A stretch of DNA of 53,732 bases from Phenylobacterium sp. Root700. GTDB taxonomy: Bacteria > Pseudomonadota > Alphaproteobacteria > Caulobacterales > Caulobacteraceae. The stretch is from assembly GCF_001429025.1 (NCBI RefSeq), contig NZ_LMHT01000035.1:117575-171306 (forward strand), written 5' to 3'. Positions 22,601 to 31,252 of the stretch are shown piece after piece. The notes below the pieces were generated by a model. That model saw only the letters and a list, made by a program, of their open reading frames with translations, was not told the DNA's origin and did not search any database. Each line of letters begins with the position of its first letter. The stretch's first letter is position 1. Both the position numbers and the translations under genes were made by a program.

Positions 22601-23801
22601 AGTCGCCCAGCGTCAGGCGCGCGACGTCGGCCGTACCGGCGAAGCGCAGATCATCGGCGTTTCCGGTCAGCACGCCCTCGACCCGCCCCAGTCCCATCGG
22701 CGGACCGCCGGTGACCTTCGAAAGCTCCTTGGCCGCCGCTGTCATCGCGACGCCCGCGGGGCCGGTCCGGCGCTCGCCCAGATTGGCCTTACCCTTGGCC
22801 GTGACCGCCAGATTGGCCGACGTCACCTGGGCGTCGAGGTCATAGAGCGAGGCCCCGGCCTCACGCCCCGAAATCGTGAATTGTGCTTCCGGTCCAAGGC
22901 GTTCGACCAATTCCTTCGTCAAGGTCGAGGCGTTCAGCAGCACCCGTCCCTGCGCCGAACCGCCCTGCTTGTTCCAGGCGCCGGAGGCTTCCACCGGCTT
23001 GATGGCCCCGGAGGTCGCCAAGGCGGTGAAGCGGCCCTGCGGGCCTTCACCCTTGGCCTGGACCTGCAGCGAGAAGGGTCGGTCGGTCGGCAAGCCCAGG
23101 CTGCCCGCCAAGGCGCCGCCCTTGGCCTCTTCGGCGTCGGCGCTCACCAGCAGCGGCCGCCCACCGCCGAAATCGAACTCGGCGTTCAGATGGTCGCCGG
23201 GGTGCAGAACGCTGGCCACGGCGACCTTGCCGCTCTGGCCGCCGTTGCGACGTTGAACGTCAACGCTCGCCACCACGTCGTAGACCCCGCGCGCGACGCT
23301 GAACTCCGGCGTCAGTTCAAGACGGGTCGCGGCGCGATCGATATCGATCGAGATCGGCAGCCCGGCGGACTCGCTCTTGGGCTCCAGCGTCGGGCGGCGC
23401 AAGATCGTCACCTGTTCGGCCTTGATATCGTCCGCCCGGAATTTACGCCTGAAGAGTTCGGCGTAACTCCATGTCAGTTCGATATTTTTGGCCTCCAGCC
23501 AAATACCCTTCTCGTCGCTGATCGTCAGCCGGCGCACGGTGAAATCGCGCCAGACATCGCCGCCCAGCCCCTCGATTTTCAAGCGGCCAAGCCGGCCGAT
23601 CTTCAACCCGCTGGCGCGCGCCTCGATCAGCAGCCGGCCCTGCGGCAGCAGCACGCCATAGCGGGCGGTCAGCGCCGTCGCCCCGATCACCAGGGCCAGC
23701 AGCAGGCAGATCGCGACGATGATCTTCGGCAGGATCGAGCTCTTCGCGACCTTGACGGCCGCCTCGGCCACCTCCTCGACGGGTGTCGGCGTCTCGCTCA
23801 A
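19620..23801 (-). CDS. tamB: Translocation and assembly module subunit TamB
   Basis: A 1393-residue AsmA-like, inner-membrane-anchored protein that spans the periplasm as a long beta-groove and works with TamA in outer-membrane protein insertion and phospholipid transport. An N-terminal helix (ILPKIIVAICLLLALVIGATAL) anchors it. The long middle is a series of beta repeats rich in G, D and A. The C-terminal TamB domain has the hallmark VPVLPNDEVLSQVLFGRS and ends with a beta-strand pattern (AQVEWRLGRNLSIISKLASQGDGKLAVRWRKDY). The ATG overlaps the tamA stop as ATGA. Confidence 0.94.
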   Translation of the reverse strand: MSETPTPVEEVAEAAVKVAKSSILPKIIVAICLLLALVIGATALTARYGVLLPQGRLLIEARASGLKIGRLGRLKIEGLGGDVWRDFTVRRLTISDEKGIWLEAKNIELTWSYAELFRRKFRADDIKAEQVTILRRPTLEPKSESAGLPISIDIDRAATRLELTPEFSVARGVYDVVASVDVQRRNGGQSGKVAVASVLHPGDHLNAEFDFGGGRPLLVSADAEEAKGGALAGSLGLPTDRPFSLQVQAKGEGPQGRFTALATSGAIKPVEASGAWNKQGGSAQGRVLLNASTLTKELVERLGPEAQFTISGREAGASLYDLDAQVTSANLAVTAKGKANLGERRTGPAGVAMTAAAKELSKVTGGPPMGLGRVEGVLTGNADDLRFAGTADVARLTLGDYGLDRVSGPFVLTRRDRVVAIAGKIAGAGGRGSGLAAALLGARPTASFDASRLADGRLLLRDVQATGVGLKVRANGGRSLLGGLNFKGKADFSNLAAARAGASGALSADWSATQSGAGKPWTLSLDAKGARFASGFAELDRLLGATPRLQARANVEGRKISVSDGTLNGAAIKAATAGVLGADGAMRFKLDWSADGPFRAGPVEITGKAKGSGAVTGTLSAPRADLLADFEAIDIPRLPLKDAKLTLSFMSRADGSSGVVALTAASDYGPAQARSAFRFPNGGVDLSDLSLDAGGLSAEGSIALRRNTPSAADLQLRVAKGAFLENGEVTGVVKIVDAAGGPRGTLNLKATDAVPPGAKFAVRTGLITADGPLSRLPYTVDLEGISNNGRWGAKGSGLLAEAKPGYALTFDGGGQLGRRDLKTTETATIHFGGPEQTARLRLAAGDGGRIDLDGRLTKDATDIHAQIEHLGLGVLNSDLTGRADATLTLTGRGKQLTGTLDAKLDDARGRGSPRELGMDGSLKALLDDDAVTLTAAVTNEQGLRANANVVLPAEASASPFRIAIARTRPIRGDFFADGEVKPLWELLVGGERELAGHVQLQGTLGGTLADPNATGQVEVDKGRFSDGATGLVLTDVVLRAAFANNAVNITQATGADGHGGTLSGSGKVSLLREGASTFLLDLKNFRLIDNDMASASASGQATLDRAADGKVRLGGDLTIDRADVSANMSAPSGVVSMDVIERNKPTDLSQSLQPVVSRGPSIALDVTLKAPRRIFLRGRGLDVELSLNAKVGGTTARPTLAGTARVVRGEYDFAGKRFEFDDRGVVTLATKPEAIRLDLTATRDDPSLTAVVRIRGTAAKPEITLTSVPVLPNDEVLSQVLFGRSAAQLSPLEAAQLASALSSLAGGGGFDVIGNLRSFAGLDRLALAGGDESGVTVSGGKYLTEDVYLELTGGGREGPSAQVEWRLGRNLSIISKLASQGDGKLAVRWRKDY

Positions 23802-25573
23802 AACGATTGCCCGATGCTGAGATAGATCTGGAACGCCGGGTCGCCCTTACGCTTGTCGAGCGGAATGGCGATGTCGGCGCGGATCGGCCCGAAGCCGAGA
23901 TCGTAGCGAACGCCGACCCCGGCGCCGACGCTGAAATTGTCGCCGCTCGGGAACTCGTCGGTCCCGACCGCGCCAGCGTCGAGAAAGGCCACGACGCCCC
24001 AGTGCTGGCCGATCTTCTGACGCAGCTCCACCGAGGTCTCGAGCACCGACGCCCCGCCTTGCGGCGTGTTGTCGACGGATCGCGGCCCGATCGCCTGATA
24101 GGCGTAGCCGCGAACCGAGCCGCCGCCTCCGGCGTAGAATCGCCGCGAAGCCGGCACCTGAGGCACGGTCGCGCCAAGGATGACGCCCGCCTTCAGGCGT
24201 CCCGCGACGACGGTGCGCGCCCGCGCGTCGAACGGGAAGTAAGCCGAGCCCTGAGACTGGACCTTGAGGTAGGGCAAGCTGTCGTCGCCGAACAGGTAGG
24301 TCGGCTCGGCCCGCACCTCCAACCGCCAGCCGCGCTTTGGGTCCAACGGATCGTCGGACCGATCGAGCGCGCCCGCCGCCAGACCGGCGGCCGTGAACAG
24401 GTTGCGGCCGGGCGAGTTCACGTGAAGGTTGTTGTGTTCCTCGGTCTGGCTGTAGTCGAGCGACCCGCCGAGCGTGATGTACGACGTCTTGCGGAACCGC
24501 CGCTGGATGTCCGCGCGCACGCCGAACCCGGTTTCGTCATAGGCGTCGGTGCGGTTGAGATATCCCCCGGCCCCGGCCTTGAACGTCTGCTGTGGACGGC
24601 GCCAATGCGGCAGGGTCAGTTCCCCGCCGAGCCGGCTGTCGATGTTCGAGGCCCTGGCCAGGGCCGCGACCGTGTCGGCCCGCCCGAAGATGTTGTAGCG
24701 GGTCCACTTGGCGTCGGCGCCGACGCCTTCGCTGGTGGAGTAACTGGCCCCGAGCTCCACGGTGCGCGGCTTGCGGTCGGCCAAACTGACCAGGATCGGC
24801 CGCAGCCCGTCGCTGGTGGCCTGGTCTTTCGGCGCCAGGGACACCGTCACCGAATCGTAGACCCCGGTGTCGAGCAGCCGACGCTCCAGTTCGCCGACGT
24901 CCTCCGGATCGTAGACCTCGCCGGGCTTCCACGGCGCCAGGTGCTCCAACCAGGGCCGGTCCGTACGCCCCTCGGTCAGCAGTTTGAGCCCATCGAGCCG
25001 CACTAGGTCGCCGGCCTCGATCTTGTAGGTCGGGCGCACCGTCCGGTCGGCATGATCGACAATCACCTCGCGCGGCGCCGAAGCGACGTCGGCGTAGCCG
25101 CGCTTCTGGACGGCGGCGACGATCCGGCCCTCGGCGTTGATGACGTCCACCGCCCGGCCCGGCGCGCCGGTGGCCAGGCCCATGACCGCTTCGCCGGCCT
25201 GACGCACCTCCGGCAAGGGCGCGGGCTCCAGCCAGTCGATCTGCGGCTCGGCGATCGTGAACCGCGGCCCCGGCTTGACCTTGATGATGGGCGTCGGCGT
25301 CTCGCCGTCGCCGACGTCAGGCTCGACGTCGTAGGCGTAGTAACCCTCGGAGCGCAGCACGGCGATCACGTCCTCGCCGGCGTCGCGCGCACGGCGGCGG
25401 GCTTCGAAACGATTGGCGACGGGTTTGTCGGATTCGCCGACGGCGCGCGCCACGGCGTCGCGCAGGCTCGCGTCGAGCTCGCCCTCCACGCTCGCCCGTG
25501 GCGATTCAGCGTGAGCGGCTCCCGACGCACATATGGCCGCCGAGGCGGCGACCGCGACGACCAATCGTCCCAC
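23798..25573 (-). CDS. tamA: Translocation and assembly module subunit TamA
   Basis: An outer-membrane protein of the BamA/Omp85 superfamily, 591 residues from the GTG at 25573. That start is preceded by AAGGA at a good distance and gives a normal signal peptide (GRLVVAVAASAAICASGAAHA); the ATG at 25651 would add 26 residues before it. POTRA domains occupy residues about 25-240 and a 16-strand barrel the rest, with the VRGY motif in GGGGSVRGYAYQAIGPR. It ends in a barrel strand (FQIYLSIGQSF) with terminal Phe. It is coupled to tamB. BamA itself differs in having five POTRA domains and length near 770. Confidence 0.92.
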   Translation of the reverse strand: MGRLVVAVAASAAICASGAAHAESPRASVEGELDASLRDAVARAVGESDKPVANRFEARRRARDAGEDVIAVLRSEGYYAYDVEPDVGDGETPTPIIKVKPGPRFTIAEPQIDWLEPAPLPEVRQAGEAVMGLATGAPGRAVDVINAEGRIVAAVQKRGYADVASAPREVIVDHADRTVRPTYKIEAGDLVRLDGLKLLTEGRTDRPWLEHLAPWKPGEVYDPEDVGELERRLLDTGVYDSVTVSLAPKDQATSDGLRPILVSLADRKPRTVELGASYSTSEGVGADAKWTRYNIFGRADTVAALARASNIDSRLGGELTLPHWRRPQQTFKAGAGGYLNRTDAYDETGFGVRADIQRRFRKTSYITLGGSLDYSQTEEHNNLHVNSPGRNLFTAAGLAAGALDRSDDPLDPKRGWRLEVRAEPTYLFGDDSLPYLKVQSQGSAYFPFDARARTVVAGRLKAGVILGATVPQVPASRRFYAGGGGSVRGYAYQAIGPRSVDNTPQGGASVLETSVELRQKIGQHWGVVAFLDAGAVGTDEFPSGDNFSVGAGVGVRYDLGFGPIRADIAIPLDKRKGDPAFQIYLSIGQSF

Positions 25574-25774
25574 GCCTAATCCTTCAATCGCGCCCCAGAT
25601 TCCGATGTAGCCCGCGTCGCGGCGCGCTGTCACCCATGCCGAGCGGGTCAAGCTGCATTCCCGTTAAGCAGGCGCCTGCCCAATTGCTGGGCGCCCAGGC
25701 CATGAAGGATCGCCGTTACCAAAAAGCCGCTCGATTCCCGCCTGCGCTTCCTAAGGTCGAAGTCCCGACGACGC

Positions 25775-25781
25775 GAGAGGA
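25775..25781 (+). promoter_or_regulatory. Ribosome binding site for the ATP-grasp gene
   Basis: GAGAGGA with seven bases to GTG 25789 (or four to GTG 25786). It decides the start of the downstream gene, whose frame is open back to 25498 inside the tamA 5' region. Confidence 0.55.
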
Positions 25782-25788
25782 TCTTGTG

Positions 25789-27306
25789 GTGGAGTACGGC
25801 GTGGCGACGGCTCACAGATCTGATCAGGCGGCCGCGCACGCGACCAATTCCCCCGACGCGCCGCCGGCCGCGCCCTATGACGAGATGCTGACGGCCCTGG
25901 CCGAGGTCCGCCCCCACTACAGCGCCCTGGACCGGCGGATCGCCACCCTGGCCGCCGCCGAGATGTCGGAGCGCCAGCGGACGCTGGAACGGTTCTTCCT
26001 GCTGCAGGGCATCACCTTCACGGTCTATGGCGGCGAAAGCTCCACCGAGCGGATCATTCCCACCGACCTGCTGCCGCGGATCATCCCGGCCGCCGAGTGG
26101 GCGACGATCGAGGCTGGTCTGACCCAGCGGCTGCGCGCGCTGAACATGTTCCTCGCCGACATCTACGGCGAACAGCAGATCCTGATGGACGGGGTCGTGC
26201 CCCGCGAACTGGTGCTCGGCGCCCCGTCCTATCGGCGGGAGATGCAGAACCTCTATGTGCCGCATCAGGCCTACGCCAATGTCTGCGGCTCGGACCTGAT
26301 CCGCCAGCCGGACGGCGCCTTCGCCGTGCTGGAGGACAATCTGCGCGTCCCGTCCGGCGTCTCCTACATGCTGGCCAACCGCGAGGCCTCGCGCCGGACC
26401 TTCCCGGGCACATTCAGGGCCGCGGGCGTGCGCGCCATCGACCGCTATCCCGACCTGCTGCTGGCCACCCTGAAGGGCATGGCGGCCGACTGGCGGCCCA
26501 ATCCGCAGATCGTGGTGCTGACGCCGGGGGTCTACAACTCGGCCTACTACGAACACGCCTATCTCGCCCGGCTGATGGGGTGCCCGCTGGTCGAGGGCCG
26601 CGATCTCGTTGTCCACGACAACATGGTCTACATGCGGACCACGACCGGCCTGCGACGCATCGACGTGATCTATCGCCGGGTCGACGACGACTTCATCGAC
26701 CCCCTCACCTTCCGGCGCGATTCCGGGCTTGGGGTCGCAGGGCTGTTCAACGTCTACCGCGCCGGCAATGTGGTGATCTGCAACGCGCCGGGAACCGGCG
26801 TGGCCGACGACAAGGCGGTCTACGCCTATGTCCCGGCGATCATCCGCTACTACCTCGGCGAAGACGCCATCCTGCCGAACATCGAGACCTATCTCTGCCG
26901 CGAGACCTCGCAGCTGAGCCATGTGCTCGCCAATCTGGACAAGCTGGTGGTCAAGGCGGTGGGCGCCTCGGGCGGCTACGGCATGTTGATCGGCCCCCAC
27001 GCCAGCCAGCAGGAGCGCGAGGACTTCGCCCTGGCGATCAAGGCCGATCCCGCCAACTACATCGCCCAGCCGACCATTCAGCTCTCCACCGCCCCCTGCC
27101 TGATCGACGGGGTGATCGAGCCGCGCCACGTCGACCTGCGCCCCTTCATTCTCTCGGGCGAGAAGATCGTGGTGACGCCCGGCGCCCTGACACGGGTGGC
27201 CCTGCGCAAGGGCTCGCTGGTGGTGAACTCCAGCCAGGGCGGCGGCTCCAAGGACACCTGGATCCTGGAACCCGACGGCGCGGCCGATCAGGAGGGACGG
27301 CCATGA
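25789..27306 (+). CDS. Circularly permuted ATP-grasp protein
   Basis: A 505-residue protein of the circularly permuted ATP-grasp type (former DUF404/DUF407). Hallmarks: GITFTVYG, ERIIPTDLLPRIIPAAEWATIEAGLTQRLRALNMFLADIYG, FAVLEDNLRVPSGVSYMLANR, NAPGTGVADDKAVYAYVPAIIRYYL, LPNIETYLC, VVKAVGASGGYGMLIGP, ending with SSQGGGSKDTWILE. ATP-grasp enzymes join a carboxylate to an amine via an acyl phosphate; this group has been proposed to be an amidoligase making a peptide-like product, but no substrate is known. The GTG start follows a good ribosome binding site. The stop overlaps the next ATG (ATGA). It heads a three-gene cassette. Confidence 0.9.
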   Translation: MEYGVATAHRSDQAAAHATNSPDAPPAAPYDEMLTALAEVRPHYSALDRRIATLAAAEMSERQRTLERFFLLQGITFTVYGGESSTERIIPTDLLPRIIPAAEWATIEAGLTQRLRALNMFLADIYGEQQILMDGVVPRELVLGAPSYRREMQNLYVPHQAYANVCGSDLIRQPDGAFAVLEDNLRVPSGVSYMLANREASRRTFPGTFRAAGVRAIDRYPDLLLATLKGMAADWRPNPQIVVLTPGVYNSAYYEHAYLARLMGCPLVEGRDLVVHDNMVYMRTTTGLRRIDVIYRRVDDDFIDPLTFRRDSGLGVAGLFNVYRAGNVVICNAPGTGVADDKAVYAYVPAIIRYYLGEDAILPNIETYLCRETSQLSHVLANLDKLVVKAVGASGGYGMLIGPHASQQEREDFALAIKADPANYIAQPTIQLSTAPCLIDGVIEPRHVDLRPFILSGEKIVVTPGALTRVALRKGSLVVNSSQGGGSKDTWILEPDGAADQEGRP

Positions 27307-28247
27307 TGCTCGCGAGGGTCGCCGACAGCCTCTACTGGATCGGGCGCTATGTGGAACGCGCCGAGCACATGTGCCGTCTGTCGGACGTGATGCTGAACGC
27401 CACCCTGGACCGCACGCAGGCTGCGGACCAGGTGACCCGGATCGCCTTGGCCGCGGTCGGCGATCCTGACGCCGCCCATGTCGGCAGCCCCTATGACCTG
27501 GCCTTCTCGCTCGCCCTCGACCGCGAGGACCCCGGCTCCATCACCAGTTCGCTGGCGCTGGCCCGCGAGAACGCCCGCCAGGTCCGCGACCAGATCACCA
27601 CGGAGACCTGGGAGCGCCTGAACCTGATCTATCTGCGGATGGCCGGGCCAGAGGCGCCCAAGGCCTTCGCCGACGGTGCCTCGGTCTTCCTGCACGACAT
27701 CATCGCCGACCTGCATCTCTTCAAGGGCGCGGCCGACGCCACTATGAGCCATGGCGAGGGCTGGCGATTCTTGCTGCTCGGCGTCCATCTGGAGCGCGCG
27801 CAGCTGATCGGCCGGCTACTGCAGGTCTGTTTCGGCGACGCCAGCCGCCGGCCGCTGGACGACCACATGGCGTTGATGAGCGTGCTGCGGATGAGCTGCG
27901 CGCTGGAGCCGTATCTGCGCCGCTTCACGGCCGACATCCAGCCCCGCAAGATCCTGCAATTCCTGCTGCTGGACGAGGAGTTCCCCCGCTCGATCCGGTT
28001 CTCCACCGCCCGCATCGAGGAGCACCTGAGCGCCACCGCCCGCTATGTCGAGGCGACCGGCCACGCCGGCCCCGAACGCCTGGCCGGCCGGCTGCGCGCG
28101 CGCCTGCAATACGCCGACATGGAGGAACTGGAGGCGGCCGGCGCCAGCGCTCTGATCTCCACCGTGCTCGACGAGTGCGCGGCCCTGCACCAGGCGATCT
28201 ACGACACCTTCGTCGCCTATTCCCTCGAAATGCGTCTGCCGGCGTAA
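27303..28247 (+). CDS. Alpha-E domain protein
   Basis: A 314-residue, entirely helical protein of the alpha-E family (former DUF403): MMLARVADSLYWIGRYVERAEHMCRL at the N-terminus, then repeated helices with conserved Glu/Arg (GEGWRFLLLGVHLERAQLIGRLL; DEEFPRSIRFSTARIEEHL). No catalytic motif of a known enzyme is visible. The family almost always occurs next to the circularly permuted ATP-grasp gene, and it may be a partner or scaffold for it. Its ATG overlaps the upstream stop, and the next gene starts 11 bases after its stop. Confidence 0.9.
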   Translation: MMLARVADSLYWIGRYVERAEHMCRLSDVMLNATLDRTQAADQVTRIALAAVGDPDAAHVGSPYDLAFSLALDREDPGSITSSLALARENARQVRDQITTETWERLNLIYLRMAGPEAPKAFADGASVFLHDIIADLHLFKGAADATMSHGEGWRFLLLGVHLERAQLIGRLLQVCFGDASRRPLDDHMALMSVLRMSCALEPYLRRFTADIQPRKILQFLLLDEEFPRSIRFSTARIEEHLSATARYVEATGHAGPERLAGRLRARLQYADMEELEAAGASALISTVLDECAALHQAIYDTFVAYSLEMRLPA

Positions 28248-28258
28248 GGACCAGACCC

Positions 28259-29236
28259 GTGCTTTTGGAAGTCCGCCACGTCACCCAGTACCACTACGCC
28301 GAGCCCGTGCGCGAAAGCGTCATGGAGGTGTGGATGCAGCCGCAGAAGGGCGCGCGCCAGCGGCTGGTCTCCTTCGAGCTCGAGCTTGATCCGGCCGCCC
28401 AGCTGTTCTCCTACGCCGACCCCTTCGGGAACGCGGTCTATCATTTCGACGTGCCCCAGCCGCACGACCGCCTGAACATCGTCGCCCGCTCGGCGGTTGA
28501 AACCCAGGCGCCGGCGCCGTTGCCTGACTCCCTCGACCAGGGGGAATGGGACCGCCTGCGCAGCGACTTCGTCCGCGGCGAGAACTTCGACTTCCTGACC
28601 CACCACGGGTTCGCCATCGAAACCGAGGCTCTGCGGGCCTATGTGGCCCTGCATGAGCTGGACGAACTTCGCCGTCGCGATCCGCTCAGCGCCGTGCGTC
28701 AGCTCTCCCAGACCATCTACGCCTCCTTCGGCTACGAGGCCGGCGTCACCCGCGCCGACAGCCCCATAGACCTGGCGCTGAAGGCCGGTCGCGGGGTCTG
28801 CCAGGACTTCGCCCACATCATGATCGCCATCTGCCGCTCCTGGGGCGTCCCAGCGCGCTATGTGTCGGGCTACCTGTTCACCGACCGACAGGCGGGCGAC
28901 CGCTCGGACCCCGACGCCACCCACGCCTGGGTCGAGGTGTTCCTGCCCTCCACGCGCTGGATCGGCCTGGACCCCACCAACAATGTCGAGGCGGGCGAGC
29001 GCCACATCGCCGCCGCCGTCGGCCGCGACTACAACGACGTGCCGCCCTCGCGCGGGGTCTACAAGGGCGAGGCCGAGAGCCAGCTGGCGGTCGGGGTGTC
29101 CGTCCGCCGCGCTCGCGCCGCCCTGACCGAGCCAGAATTCATCCGCCTGGCCCAGCCGTCGTTCTCACGCGGCGGCCGACGCCGCGGCCCGGTCGGCAGC
29201 CTGGTCTATGACCAGCAGCAACAGCAACAGCAGTAG
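28259..29236 (+). CDS. Transglutaminase-like cysteine peptidase family protein
   Basis: A 325-residue protein with a bacterial transglutaminase-like N-terminal domain (LLEVRHVTQYHYAEPVRESVMEVWMQP) and a papain-like core. The triad is visible: Cys181 in GRGVCQDFAH, His222 in DATHAWVEVFLP and Asp238 in WIGLDPTNN. GTG 28259 is chosen because AAGGA lies eight bases upstream; the frame is open to 28175. In this cassette the enzyme may hydrolyse or transfer the amide made by the ATP-grasp protein (inference). The C-terminus ends in seven glutamines encoded by a CAG/CAA repeat, an unusual tail. No signal peptide, so cytoplasmic. Confidence 0.9.
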   Translation: MLLEVRHVTQYHYAEPVRESVMEVWMQPQKGARQRLVSFELELDPAAQLFSYADPFGNAVYHFDVPQPHDRLNIVARSAVETQAPAPLPDSLDQGEWDRLRSDFVRGENFDFLTHHGFAIETEALRAYVALHELDELRRRDPLSAVRQLSQTIYASFGYEAGVTRADSPIDLALKAGRGVCQDFAHIMIAICRSWGVPARYVSGYLFTDRQAGDRSDPDATHAWVEVFLPSTRWIGLDPTNNVEAGERHIAAAVGRDYNDVPPSRGVYKGEAESQLAVGVSVRRARAALTEPEFIRLAQPSFSRGGRRRGPVGSLVYDQQQQQQQ

Positions 29237-29253
29237 GCGCCGCCCCCTCCGTC

Positions 29254-29354
29254 TCGGCGCGTTGCGCCGATCCACCTCCCCCAGCGGGGGAGGATTTGTT
29301 TCGCAGATGCTCCCCCACTGGGGGAGCTGTCAGCGAAGCTGACTGAGGGGGAAG
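29254..29354. repeat. Cluster of palindromic hairpins
   Basis: Four consecutive inverted repeats fill the gap between two convergent genes: 29254-29270 (TCGGCGC-GTT-GCGCCGA), 29275-29293 (CCTCCCCC-AGC-GGGGGAGG), 29309-29327 (GCTCCCCC-ACT-GGGGGAGC) and 29330-29342 (TCAGC-GAA-GCTGA). The middle two are near copies in sequence and loop size. It resembles dispersed REP-type intergenic elements and could stop transcription from both sides. Confidence 0.75.
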
Positions 29355-29358
29355 GCCC

Positions 29359-30393
29359 CTAGGCGCTGAACACGTAGGCCCGGTCGGCCGAGAGGTTCAG
29401 CTTGGCGCCCGGCTGCAGTTGTCCAGCGCTCTGCCGCGCGAAGGCGGCCTCGATCCGCTGGCCGCTTGGCGTCGCCCCGTCGACCCGCACCACCGCGCCC
29501 TGCGGCGCGATCCGCTCGGTGACGATGCTGAGGCTGGCCTGATCGGCCGGGGCCAGCACGAACTCATGGGGCCGCACAAAGGCCACCGCCGCGCCGTCGG
29601 CGACGCCGGGCGCGGCCAGTTCGATATCGACCGACTTGAAGCGCCCGCCCTTCACCGCGCCCTCGAAGCGGTTGGCCTCGCCGACGAAGCCGCAGACGAA
29701 GGCGCCGGCCGGATTGTCATGCACCTCATGCGGCGCGCCGATCTGCTCGATCGCGCCCTTGTTCAGGATCGCCACCCGGTCGGCCAGTTCCAGGGCCTCT
29801 TCCTGGTCGTGGGTTACGAAGATCGTGGTGACGCCGGTGGCGTCGTGGATCCGCCGCAGCTCCTTGCGCAGCGACTTGCGCACCGTGGCGTCCAGGGCCC
29901 CGAACGGCTCGTCGAGCAGCAGGACGCTGGGGTTCACCGCCAAGGCCCGGGCCAGGGCTACGCGCTGGCGCTGGCCGCCCGATAGCTGAGCCGGGTAGCG
30001 CTTGCCGAGTTCGCCCAGTTCCACGAGCTTCAGCAACTCGTCAACGCGGGCGGTGATCTCGCTCTTCGACGGCTTGGCCTGCCCTTTGCGGACGTCGAGA
30101 CCGAAGGCCACGTTCTTGGCCACGGTCATGTGCCGGAACAGCGCGTACTGCTGGAACACGAACCCGACCCGGCGCGCGGCGGCGCTGGTGTAGGTCATGT
30201 CCTGGTCGCCGTAGAGCACCTGGCCCTTTTCAGGGAACTCAAGGCCCGCGATGACCCGCAGCAGCGTGGTCTTGCCCGAGCCGGACGGGCCCAGCAGCGC
30301 CAGAAGTTCGCCATCGGCGATCTCCAGGCTCACACCGTTGAGCGCCGGAAAGCGGCCGAAGGTCTTCTCCACCGATCGGATGGAAATGGTCAT
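29359..30393 (-). CDS. cysA: Sulfate ABC transporter ATP-binding protein
   Basis: A 344-residue ATPase of the sulfate/thiosulfate importer. Walker A ([13 protein letters not shown]), signature ([15 protein letters not shown]) and Walker B ([12 protein letters not shown]) are intact, followed by a regulatory C-terminal domain with TOBE-type strands. It lies 16 bases behind cysW. The N-terminus ([29 protein letters not shown]) is typical of CysA. Confidence 0.93.
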   Translation of the reverse strand: MTISIRSVEKTFGRFPALNGVSLEIADGELLALLGPSGSGKTTLLRVIAGLEFPEKGQVLYGDQDMTYTSAAARRVGFVFQQYALFRHMTVAKNVAFGLDVRKGQAKPSKSEITARVDELLKLVELGELGKRYPAQLSGGQRQRVALARALAVNPSVLLLDEPFGALDATVRKSLRKELRRIHDATGVTTIFVTHDQEEALELADRVAILNKGAIEQIGAPHEVHDNPAGAFVCGFVGEANRFEGAVKGGRFKSVDIELAAPGVADGAAVAFVRPHEFVLAPADQASLSIVTERIAPQGAVVRVDGATPSGQRIEAAFARQSAGQLQPGAKLNLSADRAYVFSA

Positions 30394-30409
30394 GCAGTAC
30401 GTCTCTCGG

Positions 30410-31252
30410 TCAGTGGCGGCCGGGCCGCGACTGCGGCTGGACGAGTTCTAGCAGGGCCTTGAGCACCAAGGTGACGATGGCCAGGAAGCACAAGAGGCCG
30501 GCGACAGCGAAAGCTCCAACGAAATCATACTCGTTGTAGAGGATCTCGACATGCAGCGGCATGGTGTTGGTCAGGCCGCGAATATGGCCCGACACCACCG
30601 ACACCGCCCCGAATTCGCCCATCGCCCGGGCGTTGCAGAGCAGGACGCCGTACAGCAGGCCCCAGCGGACATTGGGCGCGGTCACGCTCCAGAAGGTGCG
30701 CAGGCCCGAGGCGCCCATCGAGACGGCCGCCTCCTCCTCGTCCACCCCCTGCTCCTGCATCAGCGGGATCAGTTCGCGGGCGACGAAGGGGAAGGTCACG
30801 AAAATCGTCGCCAGCACGATGCCGGGGATGGCGAAGATGATCTTGATGTCGTGGTCCAGCAGCCAGGGCCCGAACCAGCCCTGGGCGCCGAACACCAGCA
30901 CATAGATCAGGCCCGCCACCACCGGCGACACCGAGAACGGCAGGTCGATCAGGGTGATCAGGAAGGGCTTCAGCGGAAACTCGTACTTGGCGATGGCCCA
31001 GGAGGCGCAGAGCCCGAACACCACATTGAACGGCACGGTGATCGCCGCGGTGATCAAGGTCAGCTTGATGGCCGCGCGGGCGTCCTCATTCTGGATGGAC
31101 TCCAGCGCCGCCGGCAGACCCTTGCGCAGGGCTTCGAAGAACACAGTGACCATCGGCAGGATCAGCACGCCGACCAGGAACAGGCCGACCAGCCCAAGGA
31201 TGATCGCCTTGGCCCAGACGGGATCCTCGGTGGGATGACGCAGGCGGCTCAT
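30410..31252 (-). CDS. cysW: Sulfate ABC transporter permease CysW
   Basis: A 280-residue inner-membrane permease with six predicted helices and the EAA loop ([53 protein letters not shown]) that contacts CysA. The start overlaps the cysT stop as ATGA. The sequence [23 protein letters not shown] fits CysW over CysT. Confidence 0.92.
   Translation of the reverse strand: MSRLRHPTEDPVWAKAIILGLVGLFLVGVLILPMVTVFFEALRKGLPAALESIQNEDARAAIKLTLITAAITVPFNVVFGLCASWAIAKYEFPLKPFLITLIDLPFSVSPVVAGLIYVLVFGAQGWFGPWLLDHDIKIIFAIPGIVLATIFVTFPFVARELIPLMQEQGVDEEEAAVSMGASGLRTFWSVTAPNVRWGLLYGVLLCNARAMGEFGAVSVVSGHIRGLTNTMPLHVEILYNEYDFVGAFAVAGLLCFLAIVTLVLKALLELVQPQSRPGRH

Noticed and set aside
22260..23825. 521-codon frame opposite tamB
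   Set aside because: Antisense shadow of tamB with biased composition.
26097..28247. 716-codon frame covering the alpha-E gene
   Set aside because: The first 400 residues are an Arg/Ala/Gly-rich shadow of the ATP-grasp gene. Only the part from 27303 is protein-like.
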